Notes: generated from the sequence alone by a model not told the origin. Positions 41,333 through 52,318 are shown, numbered from the stretch's first letter. The stretch is DNA of 64,000 nt from Hippasteria phrygiana (GCA_037893225.1 JAZGUH010000143.1:1-64000), one strand, 5' to 3'. Numbers and translations: made by a program.

Positions 41333-41954
41333 CAAGGTTCCAAATATGTAAATTAGGGCAAGCTTGCCACAAGCTTGCCACAAGCTTGCCGCAAGCTTGC
41401 GGCAAGCTTGCGGCAAGCTTCCCGCCATCTTGCCGCCATCTTGCCGCAAGCTTGCCGCAAGCTTGCCGCAAGCTTGCCGCAAGCTTGCCGCAAGCTTGCC
41501 GCAAGCTTGCCGCAAGCTTGCCGCAAGCTTGCCGCAAGCTTGCCGCAAGCTTGCCGCAAGCTTGCCGCAAGCTTGCCGCAAGCTTGCCGCAAGCTTGCCG
41601 CAAGCTTGCCGCAAGCTTGCCGCAAGCTTGCCGCAAGCTTGCCGCAAGCTTGCCGCAAGCTTGCCGCAAGCTTGCCGCAAGCTTGCCGCAAGCTTGCCGC
41701 AAGCTTGCCGCAAGCTTGCCGCAAGCTTGCCGCAAGCTTGCCGCAAGCTTGCCGCAAGCTTGCCGCAAGCTTGCCGCAAGCTTGCCGCAAGCTTGCCGCA
41801 AGCTTGCCGCAAGCTTGCCGCAAGCTTGCCGCAAGCTTGCCGCAAGCTTGCCGCAAGCTTGCCGCAAGCTTGCCGCAAGCTTGCCGCAAGCTTGCCGCAA
41901 GCTTGCCGCAAGCTTGCCGCAAGCTTGCCCTAATTTACATATTTGGAACCTTGC
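41332..41954. repeat. 27-bp perfect inverted repeat around the 11-bp array
   Basis: GCAAGGTTCCAAATATG and the next 10 bp (41332-41358) are exactly complementary to 41928-41954 (ending CATATTTGGAACCTTGC). The arms enclose the 11-bp array as a fold-back element. Confidence 0.9.
41358..41930. repeat. 11-bp satellite array, about 52 units
   Basis: GCAAGCTTGCC repeated; each unit contains the 10-bp palindrome GCAAGCTTGC (HindIII site). A few variant units (TTGCCAC, TTCCCGCCATCTTG) occur only in the first 90 bp. The remaining units are uniform. All frames are open on both strands because 11 is not a multiple of 3. Confidence 0.97.
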
Positions 41955-41960
41955 AAGATT

Positions 41961-42187
41961 GCATTGGAAGCAGTGTGATTGATGGATTTTGGCTGACTTC
42001 GTCCAGTACTTAAAAACAGTAGAGAGCTAGGGTTCAAAGAAGAACCTTGAAACTAAGTGTTGTGTATTTGTTGTTTTCAATATAATTTCTTGGCTTTGGA
42101 TAATAAAATCTAGTTACCATAACATTTTGGCCTTGATGGGAACTCATGTCTTCAAACTGATCACATTAAGCACAATAATATGTGTGT
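41961..42187. repeat. Direct repeat flanking the satellite cassette, right copy
   Basis: Second copy of 40423-40651. It ends where the Penelope-like element begins (42183). Confidence 0.9.
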
Positions 42188-42489
42188 TTATTGGGAGGGG
42201 GCGTAATCATACATGCAGACTATGTGTTACGATTTTGAGTCAATGTGATGGAACTTTTGTTTCAGGGCCTTGGTTAACCGATTGTTCATTTTGGTTGAAC
42301 TTTTTGCTCTTTACAAGATGAAGTGCTTTTTAAATTTTGAGAATAGCAAGAAAGAAAGAAAGAACCGGTGTGTGCAGGCAAAATTCAAAGAGTGATCAGT
42401 TTATCATATTTTTTTGATCATCTCAGGAAATAGCCGCAGTGAGTCAAAGTTCGTTTAGGGGGTAGGGAGGGTGGGGGTTGTTAAAGCAT

Positions 42490-43700
42490 GGAGGTAATTA
42501 AGGCATCAACAAAATCTCTCTTTCCATTCTTTTTTTATTTGTGGGAAAGGTTGGATGAAGAAAGATTCTGTTGAGCAAGGTCTCATTATCGGTTTGTACG
42601 TAAGTGACTGGTCTTGCAGAAATTGTTTTTGTATATTTACGAATAGGTTGGTGGGTATGCCAGCCGTGTGGATGTGTGACTGACCCACCCAAAGCGTAAT
42701 TTCTTTCTTTCATTTTTAAAAAAATGGAATACGCTTCGAGGGAGTCAGTTTTAGCCACTATTTCTGCAAGATGACAGTCACGGTATGTGCTGGCTACGTT
42801 AGAAGAATAATCAGTGGATTCTTTGATGGATCATTCCAAGAAGTAGCCGCAGCGAGTCCGAACTTATCTGGGGGAGGGGGGGGGGGGGGGGAGGATTTGT
42901 AAAGGCATCAACAAAATCTCTCTTTCCATTCTTTTTCTATTTGTGGGAAAGGTTGGATGAAGAAAGATTCTGTTGAGCAAGGTCTCATTATCGGTTTTTA
43001 CGTAAGTGACTGGTCTTGCAGAAATTGTTTCTGTATATTTACGAATAGGTTGGTGGGTATGCCAGCCGTGTGGATGTGTGACTGACCCACCCAAAGCGTA
43101 ATTTCTTTCTTTCTTTTTTAAAAAAATGGAATACGCTTCGAGGGAGTCAGTTTTAGCCACTATTTCTGCAAGATGACAGTCACGGTATGTGCTGGCTACG
43201 TTAGAAGAATAATCAGTGGATTCTTTGATGGATCATTCCAAGAAGTAGCCGCAGCGAGTCCGAACTTATCTGGGGGAGGGGGGGGGGGGGAAGGATTTGT
43301 AAAGGCATCAACAAAATCTCTCTTTCCATTCTTTTCTATTTGTGGGAAAGGTTGGATGAAGAAAGATTCTGTTGAGCAAGGTCTCATTATCGGTTTTTAC
43401 GTAAGTGACTGGTCTTGCAGAAATTGTTTTTGTATATTTACGAATAGGTTGGTGGGTATGCCAGCCGTGTGGATGTGTGACTGACCCACCCAAAGCGTAA
43501 TTTCTTTCTTTCTTTTTTTTTTTTAAAATGGAATACGCTTCGAGGGAGTCAGTTTTAGCCACTATTTCTGCAAGATGACAGTCCCGGTATGTGCTGGCTA
43601 CGTTAGAAGAACAATAAGTGGATTCTTTGATGGATCATTCTAAGAAGTAGCTGCAGCGAGTCCGAGCTTATCTGGGGGAGGGGGGTGTGGGGGGGGGGGG
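42490..43700. repeat. 400-bp tandem repeat units in the left direct repeat
   Basis: Three units starting at about 42505, 42906 and 43306 (GCATCAACAAAATCTCTCTT) are nearly identical, and a fourth diverged unit follows to about 44000. Each has TCTGGGGGAGG with a variable G run. The same set is at 47385-48580 in the right copy. Open frames such as MAKTDSLEAYSIFLK on the minus strand recur in each unit and are repeat-borne; a function is not apparent. Confidence 0.9.
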
Positions 43701-44195
43701 GGGAAAGGTTTGTAAGGTCATCATCAACAAAGCCGATCCTCATTCTTCCTTGTTTTTTCTAAAACAACCACCATAAAACATTGATGGAGTTGGAGGATGA
43801 ACGACTCTGTTGGTGGTGCTCTCCTATTTAATAATTTTATATTGGTGACTGGTCTGCAGAAACTGTTTTTGTGTATCTTATGTAATTCCGCTGGTTGGTA
43901 TGCCAGCCGTGTGGCTGTACAATCGACTCACCCAGAGCGTGGTTATTAATCATTTCTTATCTGTGGAGCACGCTTCTTGGGAGTCGGTTTATGGCCACTG
44001 TTTCTGCAGAGTGTCAGTCAGCGGGTTAGTTTTGTGGCACTGTCAATACACCAAACGTCCGGGGGCCAATTATTTATGTCTTTCCCAGAGAGCGGGAGTT
44101 TCAAAAACTCGTCTCTGGTCTTGGCCACGCTAGGACATGTTTGCGTAACAACATGTGGCTTCTTGTTTTAATTTACTCAATGACTTATTTTTACC

Positions 44196-44287
44196 GGTGA
44201 TAATATGCTGCGCCCCATGCTTTTCTTTTTTTAGAGAGGGGTAGCAAAGCATATTTTCTGTGCTTTTTTCGCACTTCATCAGTCACC
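44196..44287 (-). ncRNA. Hammerhead ribozyme, copy 1
   Basis: On the minus strand, 5' to 3': stem I strand GGTGA (44287-44283), core CTGATGA (44282-44276), stem II GTGC / loop GAAAAAA / GCAC, core GAAA (44258-44255), stem III from the last core A (AATATGC pairing with GCATATT), then A17 and stem I strand TCACC (44200-44196). All 7 stem III pairs and 5 stem I pairs are Watson-Crick. Predicted self-cleavage lies between 44201 and 44200, after the triplet UUA. Deviations: A-A at the usually G-C first pair of stem II, and A rather than C at position 17, which may slow cleavage. The stem III loop is about 40 nt. Confidence 0.75.
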
Positions 44288-44426
44288 ATCTTTTCCGTCT
44301 TATTTCCTTTTTTGTATGCAAGCTCATGATAGCAGAGAAATCTTGCACATTTCAGCCATTCTTTTTAGATGATCGAGGTAAGGGGATTTCGACACTTATT
44401 TTATTTTAAGGTTTGAAATCCACTGC

Positions 44427-44669
44427 TTACTGATCATTATTTTGTTCTTCTAGTAGTCCTACAAGGATTTGAACATTCTCCTCATCCAGATTTTTTCTTT
44501 TTTGGTCGGATTGTGGAGGTGTTTTAATCCTAGACCGAACCAGGTCATCTTTGATGTTTTTATGCCGTTTGTATGCCAAGATGGGTTGGGTTTCGAATAT
44601 CGCATTCAGATATTCATTTTCGCTTATTAAATGCCAATGTTGTAGCTCAAGAGAGATCGTCCTTGTCAC
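44427..44669 (-). pseudogene. Penelope-like RT C-terminal fragment, copy 1
   Basis: 80 codons. LQHWHLISENEYLNAIF and PILAYKRHKNIKDDLVRSRI match the connector after the RT domain in Penelope-like elements (HWH...P.I.YKR..N..D.LVR). The RT catalytic motifs are absent upstream, and the GIY-YIG endonuclease that follows in many relatives is absent downstream. Identical sequence occurs at 49301-49543. Confidence 0.55.
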
Positions 44670-45017
44670 ATTTTTCCGCTTTCAGTTGAGTTTGCGGGAA
44701 CGGACAGATCTTTTCTTGGCTTCGTTCGTTTTGTTGTGTTTTTTGGCTTTAATTGATTCTCCTTGCCATACTCAGGCAGACTCAATCTATTATGCAGTTT
44801 GTATTTTGCTCTTTGAGATCTGCCAGAGTACGTGGAGTTTCTGGTTAGTGTGGCATTCGTGTTGCGACTTCTTATAGTGTAGGTCAGGACCTTGTGGTTT
44901 TTATCGTGCATGCGCACTGTGTTATTCGGTCACGGACACTACACACAGAAAATGTGATACGTGGGTGTGTGGGTGGGTGGGTGGGGGAGGGATGGGTTGG
45001 GGAGATACATGATATGT

Positions 45018-46100
45018 GTACACATCGGCAACGTTAGTGTGGCTATAGATTTCAACAGCCATCAGAGCATGTATTAAGTTTACATGTAGGTCATGTACAT
45101 GTATATATTAATATACCGTAGGTGTCGAGTCAGGAGTCGCCGTTCTTTTTGTTAGGTTGTTTTTATAGGTTGTTTTAATCCTATGTATACAGGGAAGCTA
45201 GATCCTGACTGACACTTTTTTGTTGTGGAGTGGGAAAGAACGTGGAAAGGTGACTATAGGTTAAGCTTTTAGCTATAACAAATGCTCTCTGATTGATAAT
45301 TGGACAGGTATACCATGTATGTGTTTAGGCCTCAGAAAAAAGAGTGTCAGTTTTCAAGTTCTGCAGGAAACCAAGGGAGAGTTAGGGCGGGTGGAGAGAA
45401 AATGAAAATAGGATGGGAAAAAGATTAAAGAATGAGAATATATAGATTTTATTTGGTTACGGCATGACATTTCTGATCTCTTCTTTGAGGTTTTGGTGGC
45501 TCTGAAAAGAGCCATATCATACATGTGTTTAGGCCTCAGAAAGAAGAGTGTCAGTTGTCAAATTCTGCAGGAAACCAAGGGAGAGTTAAGGCGGGTGGGG
45601 AGAAGGTGAAGACAGGATGGGAAAAGGAATAAAGAATGAGGATTTATAGATTTTGTTTGGTTACGGCATGACATTTCTGATCTCTTCTTTGAGGTTTTGG
45701 TGGCTCTGAACCGAGCCATATCATACATGTGTTTAGGGCTCAAAAGGAAGAGTGTCAGTTGTCAAATTCTGCAGGAAACCAAGGGAGAGTTAAGGCGGGT
45801 GGGAAAGGAATAAAGAATGAGGATTTATAGATTTTGTTTGGTTACGGTATGACATTTCTGATCTCTTCTTTGAGGTCTTAGTGGCTCTGAACAGAGCCAT
45901 AGCATACATGTGTTTAGGCCTCAAAAAGAAGAGTGTCAGTTGTCAAATTCTGCAGGAAACCAAGGGAGAGTTAAGGCGGGTGGAGAGAAAGTGAAGACAG
46001 GATGGGAACAGGATTAAGGAATGAAATTAATAGATTTATTTGGTTACGGCATGAAATTTCTGAACTCTTCTTTGAGGATATGGTGGCTCTGAAGAGAGCC
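45018..46100. repeat. 180-203 bp tandem repeats in the element centre
   Basis: Four units start with TGTTTAGGCCTCA near 45322, 45525, 45729 and 45910, each with AGAGTGTCAGTT, TCTGCAGGAAACCAAGGGAG and TTTCTGATCTCTTCTTTGAG. 45018-45320 is unique non-coding sequence. Confidence 0.85.
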
Positions 46101-46123
46101 GTTTGGTTTGTAGTACGCCGGAA

Positions 46124-46759
46124 CTATCTGCGCCACCCGCTCCGTGACTTGGGGACTAGGCCTGCTTTTTGCTCTGCTGCGTCAGCGATGATATGTAGCA
46201 CTCGCTGGGCCCGCCGTCTCTCCATCCCGGCCTGAATTTTGGCGTCTATCAAGCTTACACCCGCCGTTTTTGCCTGCGCTAGTTGATAATCACACGTGGC
46301 GAGCTTCGACTGGTATTGTCTGAGAGTAAGACGGCCCAATTCCAGAGTGCACTCCGCCAATGTTTTGTTCCACGAGATGATCATCTCGGGAGGGCAGGAG
46401 GTACCCAGAGGAAGGGTGGGGATATTTTTCTTTATTCTGAAACAGTCGGGGGCTTCGCCACGGGTGAGGCTCTCTTCTAGTGAGACTGTCTGCCGCCGGA
46501 CCCGATTTCTCAGGCCGGCTAAGCGGACAATCTCTACCTTAGCGCGGTGGACAACGTTTTTGGCGAGAGGTGTAAGCTTAATAAGCCCGTTTTGGTTTCT
46601 TCGACGGGGTGGAGGGGAGGGTTGCCGTTGAGCTGACGGGAGTTCGTCGTCGCTGTCGCTGAAGAGCATCAGGTTCTCACCGACCGCATGTTCTCTTGAG
46701 CCGGGAGTGGGCGGGCAGATTAGTTCTAGCAACTCTTCTTGGCTGTCCATTCTTATCAT
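46124..46759 (-). CDS. Unidentified 211-residue protein of the element centre
   Basis: Intact frame from MDSQEELLELICPPTPGSRE to a basic end (KSRSGWRR). There is an acidic stretch (LFSDSDDELPS), a Pro/Arg-rich patch (SPPPRRRNQ), a basic helix-like region (VVHRAKVEIVRLAGLRNRVR), then MIISWNKTLAECTLELGRLT and LRQYQSKLATCDYQLAQAKT, likely helical. The W...L..C...L..L....Y pattern resembles N-terminal proteins that accompany some Penelope-like RTs, but I cannot confirm this. It lies just 3' of the right direct repeat in minus-strand order, where a first ORF would sit. It is the only intact frame in the element. Confidence 0.5.
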   Translation of the reverse strand: MIRMDSQEELLELICPPTPGSREHAVGENLMLFSDSDDELPSAQRQPSPPPRRRNQNGLIKLTPLAKNVVHRAKVEIVRLAGLRNRVRRQTVSLEESLTRGEAPDCFRIKKNIPTLPLGTSCPPEMIISWNKTLAECTLELGRLTLRQYQSKLATCDYQLAQAKTAGVSLIDAKIQAGMERRRAQRVLHIIADAAEQKAGLVPKSRSGWRR

Positions 46760-49069
46760 CAGGAGCTTGTTCTGGGATATGGAGCTCAGCTACTCAGGCT
46801 ATCGTATTTGTACCCGTTTTCTGGTTGTTTGTTTTTTGGCAAAACATGTTCGGTGTACGATACGCACAGAGTATTGCACTCGGTTGATGAATAATCATGG
46901 TGTGCAAGGCCGTTAGACTTGTATCGGTCCCAGTCTACATGTGACTCAATTACGTAGTGATAATTCGTGTGTGTCAACATGGATCATTTGGAGCCGGGGA
47001 TGGTCGACTCCAAAGATACAAATGCACGCCCCCTCGACCGCCGACTGGGTGGTCGGGGTAGGTTATCATTGTGTTTATTGGGAGGGGGCGTAATCATACA
47101 TGCAGACTATGTGTTACGATTTTGAGTCAATGTGATGGAACTTTTGTTTCAGGGCCTTGGTTAACCGATTGTTCATTTTGGTTGAACTTTTTGCTCTTTA
47201 CAAGATGAAGTGCTTTTTAAATTTTGAGAATAGCAAGAAAGAAAGAAAGAACCGGTGTGTGCAGGCAAAATTCAAAGAGTGATCAGTTTATCATATTTTT
47301 TTGATCATCTCAGGAAATAGCCGCAGTGAGTCAAAGTTCGTTTAGGGGGTAGGGAGGGTGGGGGTTGTTAAAGCATGGAGGTAAGGCATCAACAAAATCT
47401 CTCTTTCCATTCTTTTTTTATTTGTGGGAAAGGTTGGATGAAGAAAGATTCTGTTGAGCAAGGTCTCATTATCGGTTTGTACGTAAGTGACTGGTCTTGC
47501 AGAAATTGTTTTTGTATATTTACGAATAGGTTGGTGGGTATGCCAGCCGTGTGGATGTGTGACTGACCCACCCAAAGCGTAATTTCTTTCTTTCATTTTT
47601 AAAAAAATGGAATACGCTTCGAGGGAGTCAGTTTTAGCCACTATTTCTGCAAGATGACAGTCACGGTATGTGCTGGCTACGTTAGAAGAATAATCAGTGG
47701 ATTCTTTGATGGATCATTCCAAGAAGTAGCCGCAGCGAGTCCGAACTTATCTGGGGGAGGGGGGGGGGGGAGGATTTGTAAAGGCATCAACAAAATCTCT
47801 CTTTCCATTCTTTTTCTATTTGTGGGAAAGGTTGGATGAAGAAAGATTCTGTTGAGCAAGGTCTCATTATCGGTTTTTACGTAAGTGACTGGTCTTGCAG
47901 AAATTGTTTCTGTATATTTACGAATAGGTTGGTGGGTATGCCAGCCGTGTGGATGTGTGACTGACCCACCCAAAGCGTAATTTCTTTCTTTCTTTTTTTA
48001 AAAAAATGGAATACGCTTCGAGGGAGTCAGTTTTAGCCACTATTTCTGCAAGATGACAGTCCCGGTATGTGCTGGCTACGTTAGAAGAATAATCAGTGGA
48101 TTCTTTGATGGATCATTCCAAGAAGTAGCCGCAGCGAGTCCGAACTTATCTGGGGGAGGGGGGGGGGGGAAGGATTTGTAAAGGCATCAACAAAATCTCT
48201 CTTTCCATTCTTTTCTATTTGTGGGAAAGGTTGGATGAAGAAAGATTCTGTTGAGCAAGGTCTCATTATCGGTTTTTACGTAAGTGACTGGTCTTGCAGA
48301 AATTGTTTTTGTATATTTACGAATAGGTTGGTGGGTATGCCAGCCGTGTGGATGTGTGACTGACCCACCCAAAGCGTAATTTCTTTCTTTCTTTTTTTTT
48401 TTAAATGGAATACGCTTCGAGGGAGTCAGTTTTAGCCACTATTTCTGCAAGATGACAGTCCCGGTATGTGCTGGCTACGTTAGAAGAACAATAAGTGGAT
48501 TCTTTGATGGATCATTCTAAGAAGTAGCTGCAGCGAGTCCGAGCTTATCTGGGGGAGGGGGGTGTGGGGGGGGGGGGAAAGGTTTGTAAGGTCATCATCA
48601 ACAAAGCCGATCCTCATTCTTCCTTGTTTTTTCTAAAACAACCACCATAAAACATTGATGGAGTTGGAGGATGAACGACTCTGTTGGTGGTGCTCTCCTA
48701 TTTAATAATTTTATATTGGTGACTGGTCTGCAGAAACTGTTTTTGTGTATCTTATGTAATTCCGCTGGTTGGTATGCCAGCCGTGTGGCTGTACAATCGA
48801 CTCACCCAGAGCGTGGTTATTAATCATTTCTTATCTGTGGAGCACGCTTCTTGGGAGTCGGTTTATGGCCACTGTTTCTGCAGAGTGTCAGTCAGCGGGT
48901 TAGTTTTGTGGCACTGTCAATACACCAAACGTCCGGGGGCCAATTATTTATGTCTTTCCCAGAGAGCGGGAGTTTCAAAAACTCGTCTCTGGTCTTGGCC
49001 ACGCTAGGACATGTTTGCGTAACAACATGTGGCTTCTTGTTTTAATTTACTCAATGACTTATTTTTACC

Positions 49070-49161
49070 GGTGATAATATGCTGCGCCCCATGCTTTTCT
49101 TTTTTTAGAGAGGGGTAGCAAAGCATATTTTCTGTGCTTTTTTCGCACTTCATCAGTCACC
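49070..49161 (-). ncRNA. Hammerhead ribozyme, copy 2
   Basis: Same 92-nt sequence and fold as at 44196-44287. Predicted cleavage between 49075 and 49074. Two ribozymes in the same orientation would release a unit-length RNA of about 4.87 kb from a through-transcript. Confidence 0.75.
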
Positions 49162-49300
49162 ATCTTTTCCGTCTTATTTCCTTTTTTGTATGCAAGCTCA
49201 TGATAGCAGAGAAATCTTGCACATTTCAGCCATTCTTTTTAGATGATCGAGGTAAGGGGATTTCGACACTTATTTTATTTTAAGGTTTGAAATCCACTGC

Positions 49301-49543
49301 TTACTGATCATTATTTTGTTCTTCTAGTAGTCCTACAAGGATTTGAACATTCTCCTCATCCAGATTTTTTCTTTTTTGGTCGGATTGTGGAGGTGTTTTA
49401 ATCCTAGACCGAACCAGGTCATCTTTGATGTTTTTATGCCGTTTGTATGCCAAGATGGGTTGGGTTTCGAATATCGCATTCAGATATTCATTTTCGCTTA
49501 TTAAATGCCAATGTTGTAGCTCAAGAGAGATCGTCCTTGTCAC
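49301..49543 (-). pseudogene. Penelope-like RT C-terminal fragment, copy 2
   Basis: Identical at protein level to 44427-44669. It lies 5' of the ribozyme at 49070-49161 in the same way. Confidence 0.55.
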
Positions 49544-49899
49544 ATTTTTCCGCTTTCAGTTGAGTTTGCGGGAACGGACAGATCTTTTCTTGGCTTCGTT
49601 CGTTTTGTTGTGTTTTTTGGCTTTAATTGATTCTCCTTGCCATACTCAGGCAGACTCAATCTATTATGCAGTTTGTATTTTGCTCTTTGAGATCTGCCAG
49701 AGTACGTGGAGTTTCTGGTTAGTGTGGCATTCGTGTTGCGACTTCTTATAGTGTAGGTCAGGACCTTGTGGTTTTTATCGTGCATGCGCACTGTGTTATT
49801 CGGTCACGGACACTACACACAGAAAATGTGATACGTGGGTGTGTGGGTGGGTGGGTGGGTGGGTGGGGGAGGGATGGGTTGGGGAGATACATGATATGT

Positions 49900-52318
49900 C
49901 ATATGGTAAACCTTTACTCAATCATTCCTTGGTGCTGGCTATAGTCATAAAAGTGAGTCTGTTATAATGATGATGAGTACATAGATTCGCGCGTTAATTG
50001 GACTGCCTATGCCTCTGCCTCTGCCTACTTTGTTTAACCCTAAAATCGGCCGGCCGGAAAACCAAATATTTGAATATTCGATCGAATGGAAGGTCGAATA
50101 TATATTTGAATATTCAATTATTTGATTTGACTCGGTCCTTATATGAGCCCAATTTCCAGAACTGTTAAAATCTATCACTTGATACAATTTGATAGATACA
50201 TGTACATGTACAATGTACATGTAGGGTATCTTGGCTCTATTTTTGCACTAAGAGAGGGAGGGTTTTAGTACATGTATGTAAGTGTGTATATGGGGTCATA
50301 AATTCTCTGTCTGTAATTATGGGGGAAAATTAAAAAGCAGCGATTAGAAATCTCTCAGATACACTGTGCATTCCAACTACTGCAGCTGCGTACTTAATGC
50401 TGTATTTTTACACTGCATGATCTCGGAAATCTTGAGAACAAAAATGAATAATGATCCTGGGCGCCAGCTTGTCTAGACCTGTAATCTCTCCAAACATCTC
50501 TCGAGCCATCTTCAGCGGATTCAAGTACATAGTGGCCATAGCATACATTGTACTGCCTTCTGATCCAGTGCTCTTTGGCCTCGCACATGTTGTCTGCTTT
50601 ATTCTCCAGACACAAGAGCAGGTTGTTTCCTCATGGCTTTCTTACACACCCACAGGATCTTCTATATATCATCCCCTGACAGTGACAGATTCCTTCCTTT
50701 GCCCAGTGGTCTTATTGCCCAATATTGCCTGCACGCCAAGAGCAAACCATCTAATGTATCACTAATAGACAACTTTTATGGAATTTATTGTCTTTCTAAC
50801 CAAATACAAAATTATGGGTACGCAGGCACACAAGGGATGAAATTGAAGCATTCCATATTTAATTTATTTTCTAATCATGCAACATTTTGGTACCGTATTA
50901 TCCTTCAAATAAATCTAGACAATCTACATGTATATTGTTTGCCATTTGGTTTATTATAAATACAGGTAACACATGTATATGTAACAGTGTTCTAGGCACT
51001 CATTTGGGGTCAAGTACATGTATATGGCTAAATGCATGGTAAAGTGCCATTTAAGTCACATGAGACCTGAAAATTTTAAATTCTCCACAAGTTTAATTAA
51101 ATGTGTATTTTTGGATAAGTGTTAGATGTACTTTGAATTTCTAAAAAGCCCAAGTAAATGGCGAACCTAGTATTGTCGTTTAATCATGCATTTTAATTCC
51201 ATGCAGACATAGTAACGGGTGTAACGGAGACACACACTTGGAACTGGAGACGCTACAGCAAAAAGAGATTTGATGAAGATTTGTGTGGGGTGTAATTCCC
51301 ATTTGTTGCTAAATCAAAGCCAAATGCAAGTCTTATGTCTGTGGGTCTTCCGTGCAATAACAGAGAACAAGACATGTACTGAACATCAAATTTAATAAAA
51401 CCGCGACACAATTTAATTTTTTGCTTTAACTCTGACATCATATGCACTGTCAAAATGCCTCATTTTTATTCAATTAGACAGGAACAACAACCCTAGTATT
51501 TGTTTTGGGTAAGAAGTGGTTGTTTGGCCATTTAAATTATCAATATAATGACACTGTCACAAAGCATTAGAGTGGTAACGGGTGTAACGGAGACACACAA
51601 TACTGGCAGTGTACAAGAATTGTTGGATTATGCAGGCTGGTGACCAGATTGACTTGGCTTGTTACAGGTAAAAGGTAGTTAGGATTACAGCAGGGCACCT
51701 CCACCAGAGACTGACCATTCCCCCCCCCCCCCCCCCCCCCCCCCGAGACTGACCATCCCCCCTTCACCAGTAACACCCCTCTCTACTCAAAATGCTACAC
51801 CTTTAATTATAGGCCTTTTCCAAACTCTCCACTCACTTTACGGTGTCCCTTCTTGGTTGCTTTACCCTGTGCTAGTGCCACATTTTACCCTGCTTCCACC
51901 CCCCCCCCCCCCCCCCCCCCAACCTGGCTCCCACTGCCCCCCCCCCCCCCCCCCCCCCACCTTTTAGTATTCCTGGACAATATATTAACTTGTTCTTTTT
52001 TTCAGTATTAATACAGTAACAGATAACTTCATAAAAGTGTCAGTTTGAGTACGTTTTATTTCAATGTGAACAATGTTTTATTCTACATTGTGTATTAGTA
52101 GGCAGGTGAATGAACTGTTTTAAATTCATTTCAAATAAAATATAACACTCTACACTAAATTTAAACGCTTCATGCAAATTTGAAATGTATACAATCAAAG
52201 AGAAACAATGTTCAGAATTATTTGGTAATTTGGGCCTGCAATAAATGCATACAAATACATGTTGTTAGAGCCCGCCCCTGGAGACGAGTGCTGCTTGTAG
52301 CAAAGTCGGAGGGGGTAG
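49900..52318. other. Non-coding stretch with poly-C tracts and short repeats
   Basis: ATATTTGAATATTCGATCGA at 50067 resembles hAT subterminal sequence. A 25-bp repeat (GTAACGGGTGTAACGGAGAC plus ACACA) occurs at 51212 and 51575. Poly-C runs lie at 51720-51744, 51899-51920 and 51938-51958. No gene is supported. Confidence 0.45.

Larger units (their letters stand above)
42183..45017. repeat. Long direct repeat (pseudo-LTR), left copy
   Basis: It runs TGTGTTTATTGGGAGGGGGC to GGGGAGATACATGATATGT. Differences from 47070-49899 are mainly homopolymer lengths and one 5-bp indel near 42495. It contains about three 400-bp tandem units, the RT fragment, the ribozyme and a GGGTGGGTGGG tract at the right end. 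Confidence 0.93.
42183..49899 (-). mobile_element. Rearranged Penelope-like element with ribozyme-bearing repeats
   Basis: Two direct repeats (42183-45017 and 47070-49899, nearly identical) flank a 2.05 kb centre. Each repeat has, on the minus strand, a C-terminal RT fragment with a Penelope-type motif and 130 bp further 3' a hammerhead ribozyme. Penelope-like elements often form tandem, 5'-truncated copies whose upstream part acts as a pseudo-LTR, and they are known to carry hammerheads there. No RT catalytic core is present, so this is a deletion derivative. Alternatives: a non-autonomous ribozyme element, or a recent segmental or assembly duplication. Confidence 0.6.
47070..49899. repeat. 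Long direct repeat (pseudo-LTR), right copy
   Basis: Second copy of 42183-45017 at an offset of about 4.87 kb, bounded by TTATCAT on the left and CATATGG on the right. It is upstream in minus-strand order. Confidence 0.93.

Noticed and set aside
38098..41930. CRISPR-like array
   Set aside because: The units are contiguous satellites without unique spacers, and the sequence is eukaryotic.
40656..42013. Very long open frames on both strands (up to 421 codons) with KLAASLRQACG and LQAGELAGRRAC repeats
   Set aside because: They are produced by stop-free 11- and 16-bp satellites, open in several frames on both strands at once. Not proteins.
42183..49899. A conventional LTR retrotransposon
   Set aside because: No primer-binding site, polypurine tract or TG...CA ends could be shown. 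The RT fragment and ribozymes point to a Penelope-like origin.
50394..50765. Overlapping open frames on both strands (73 codons minus, 104 and 108 codons plus)
   Set aside because: Three frames are open at once with no domain, no good splice sites and no codon signal that favours one. Could be an exon but not supportable.
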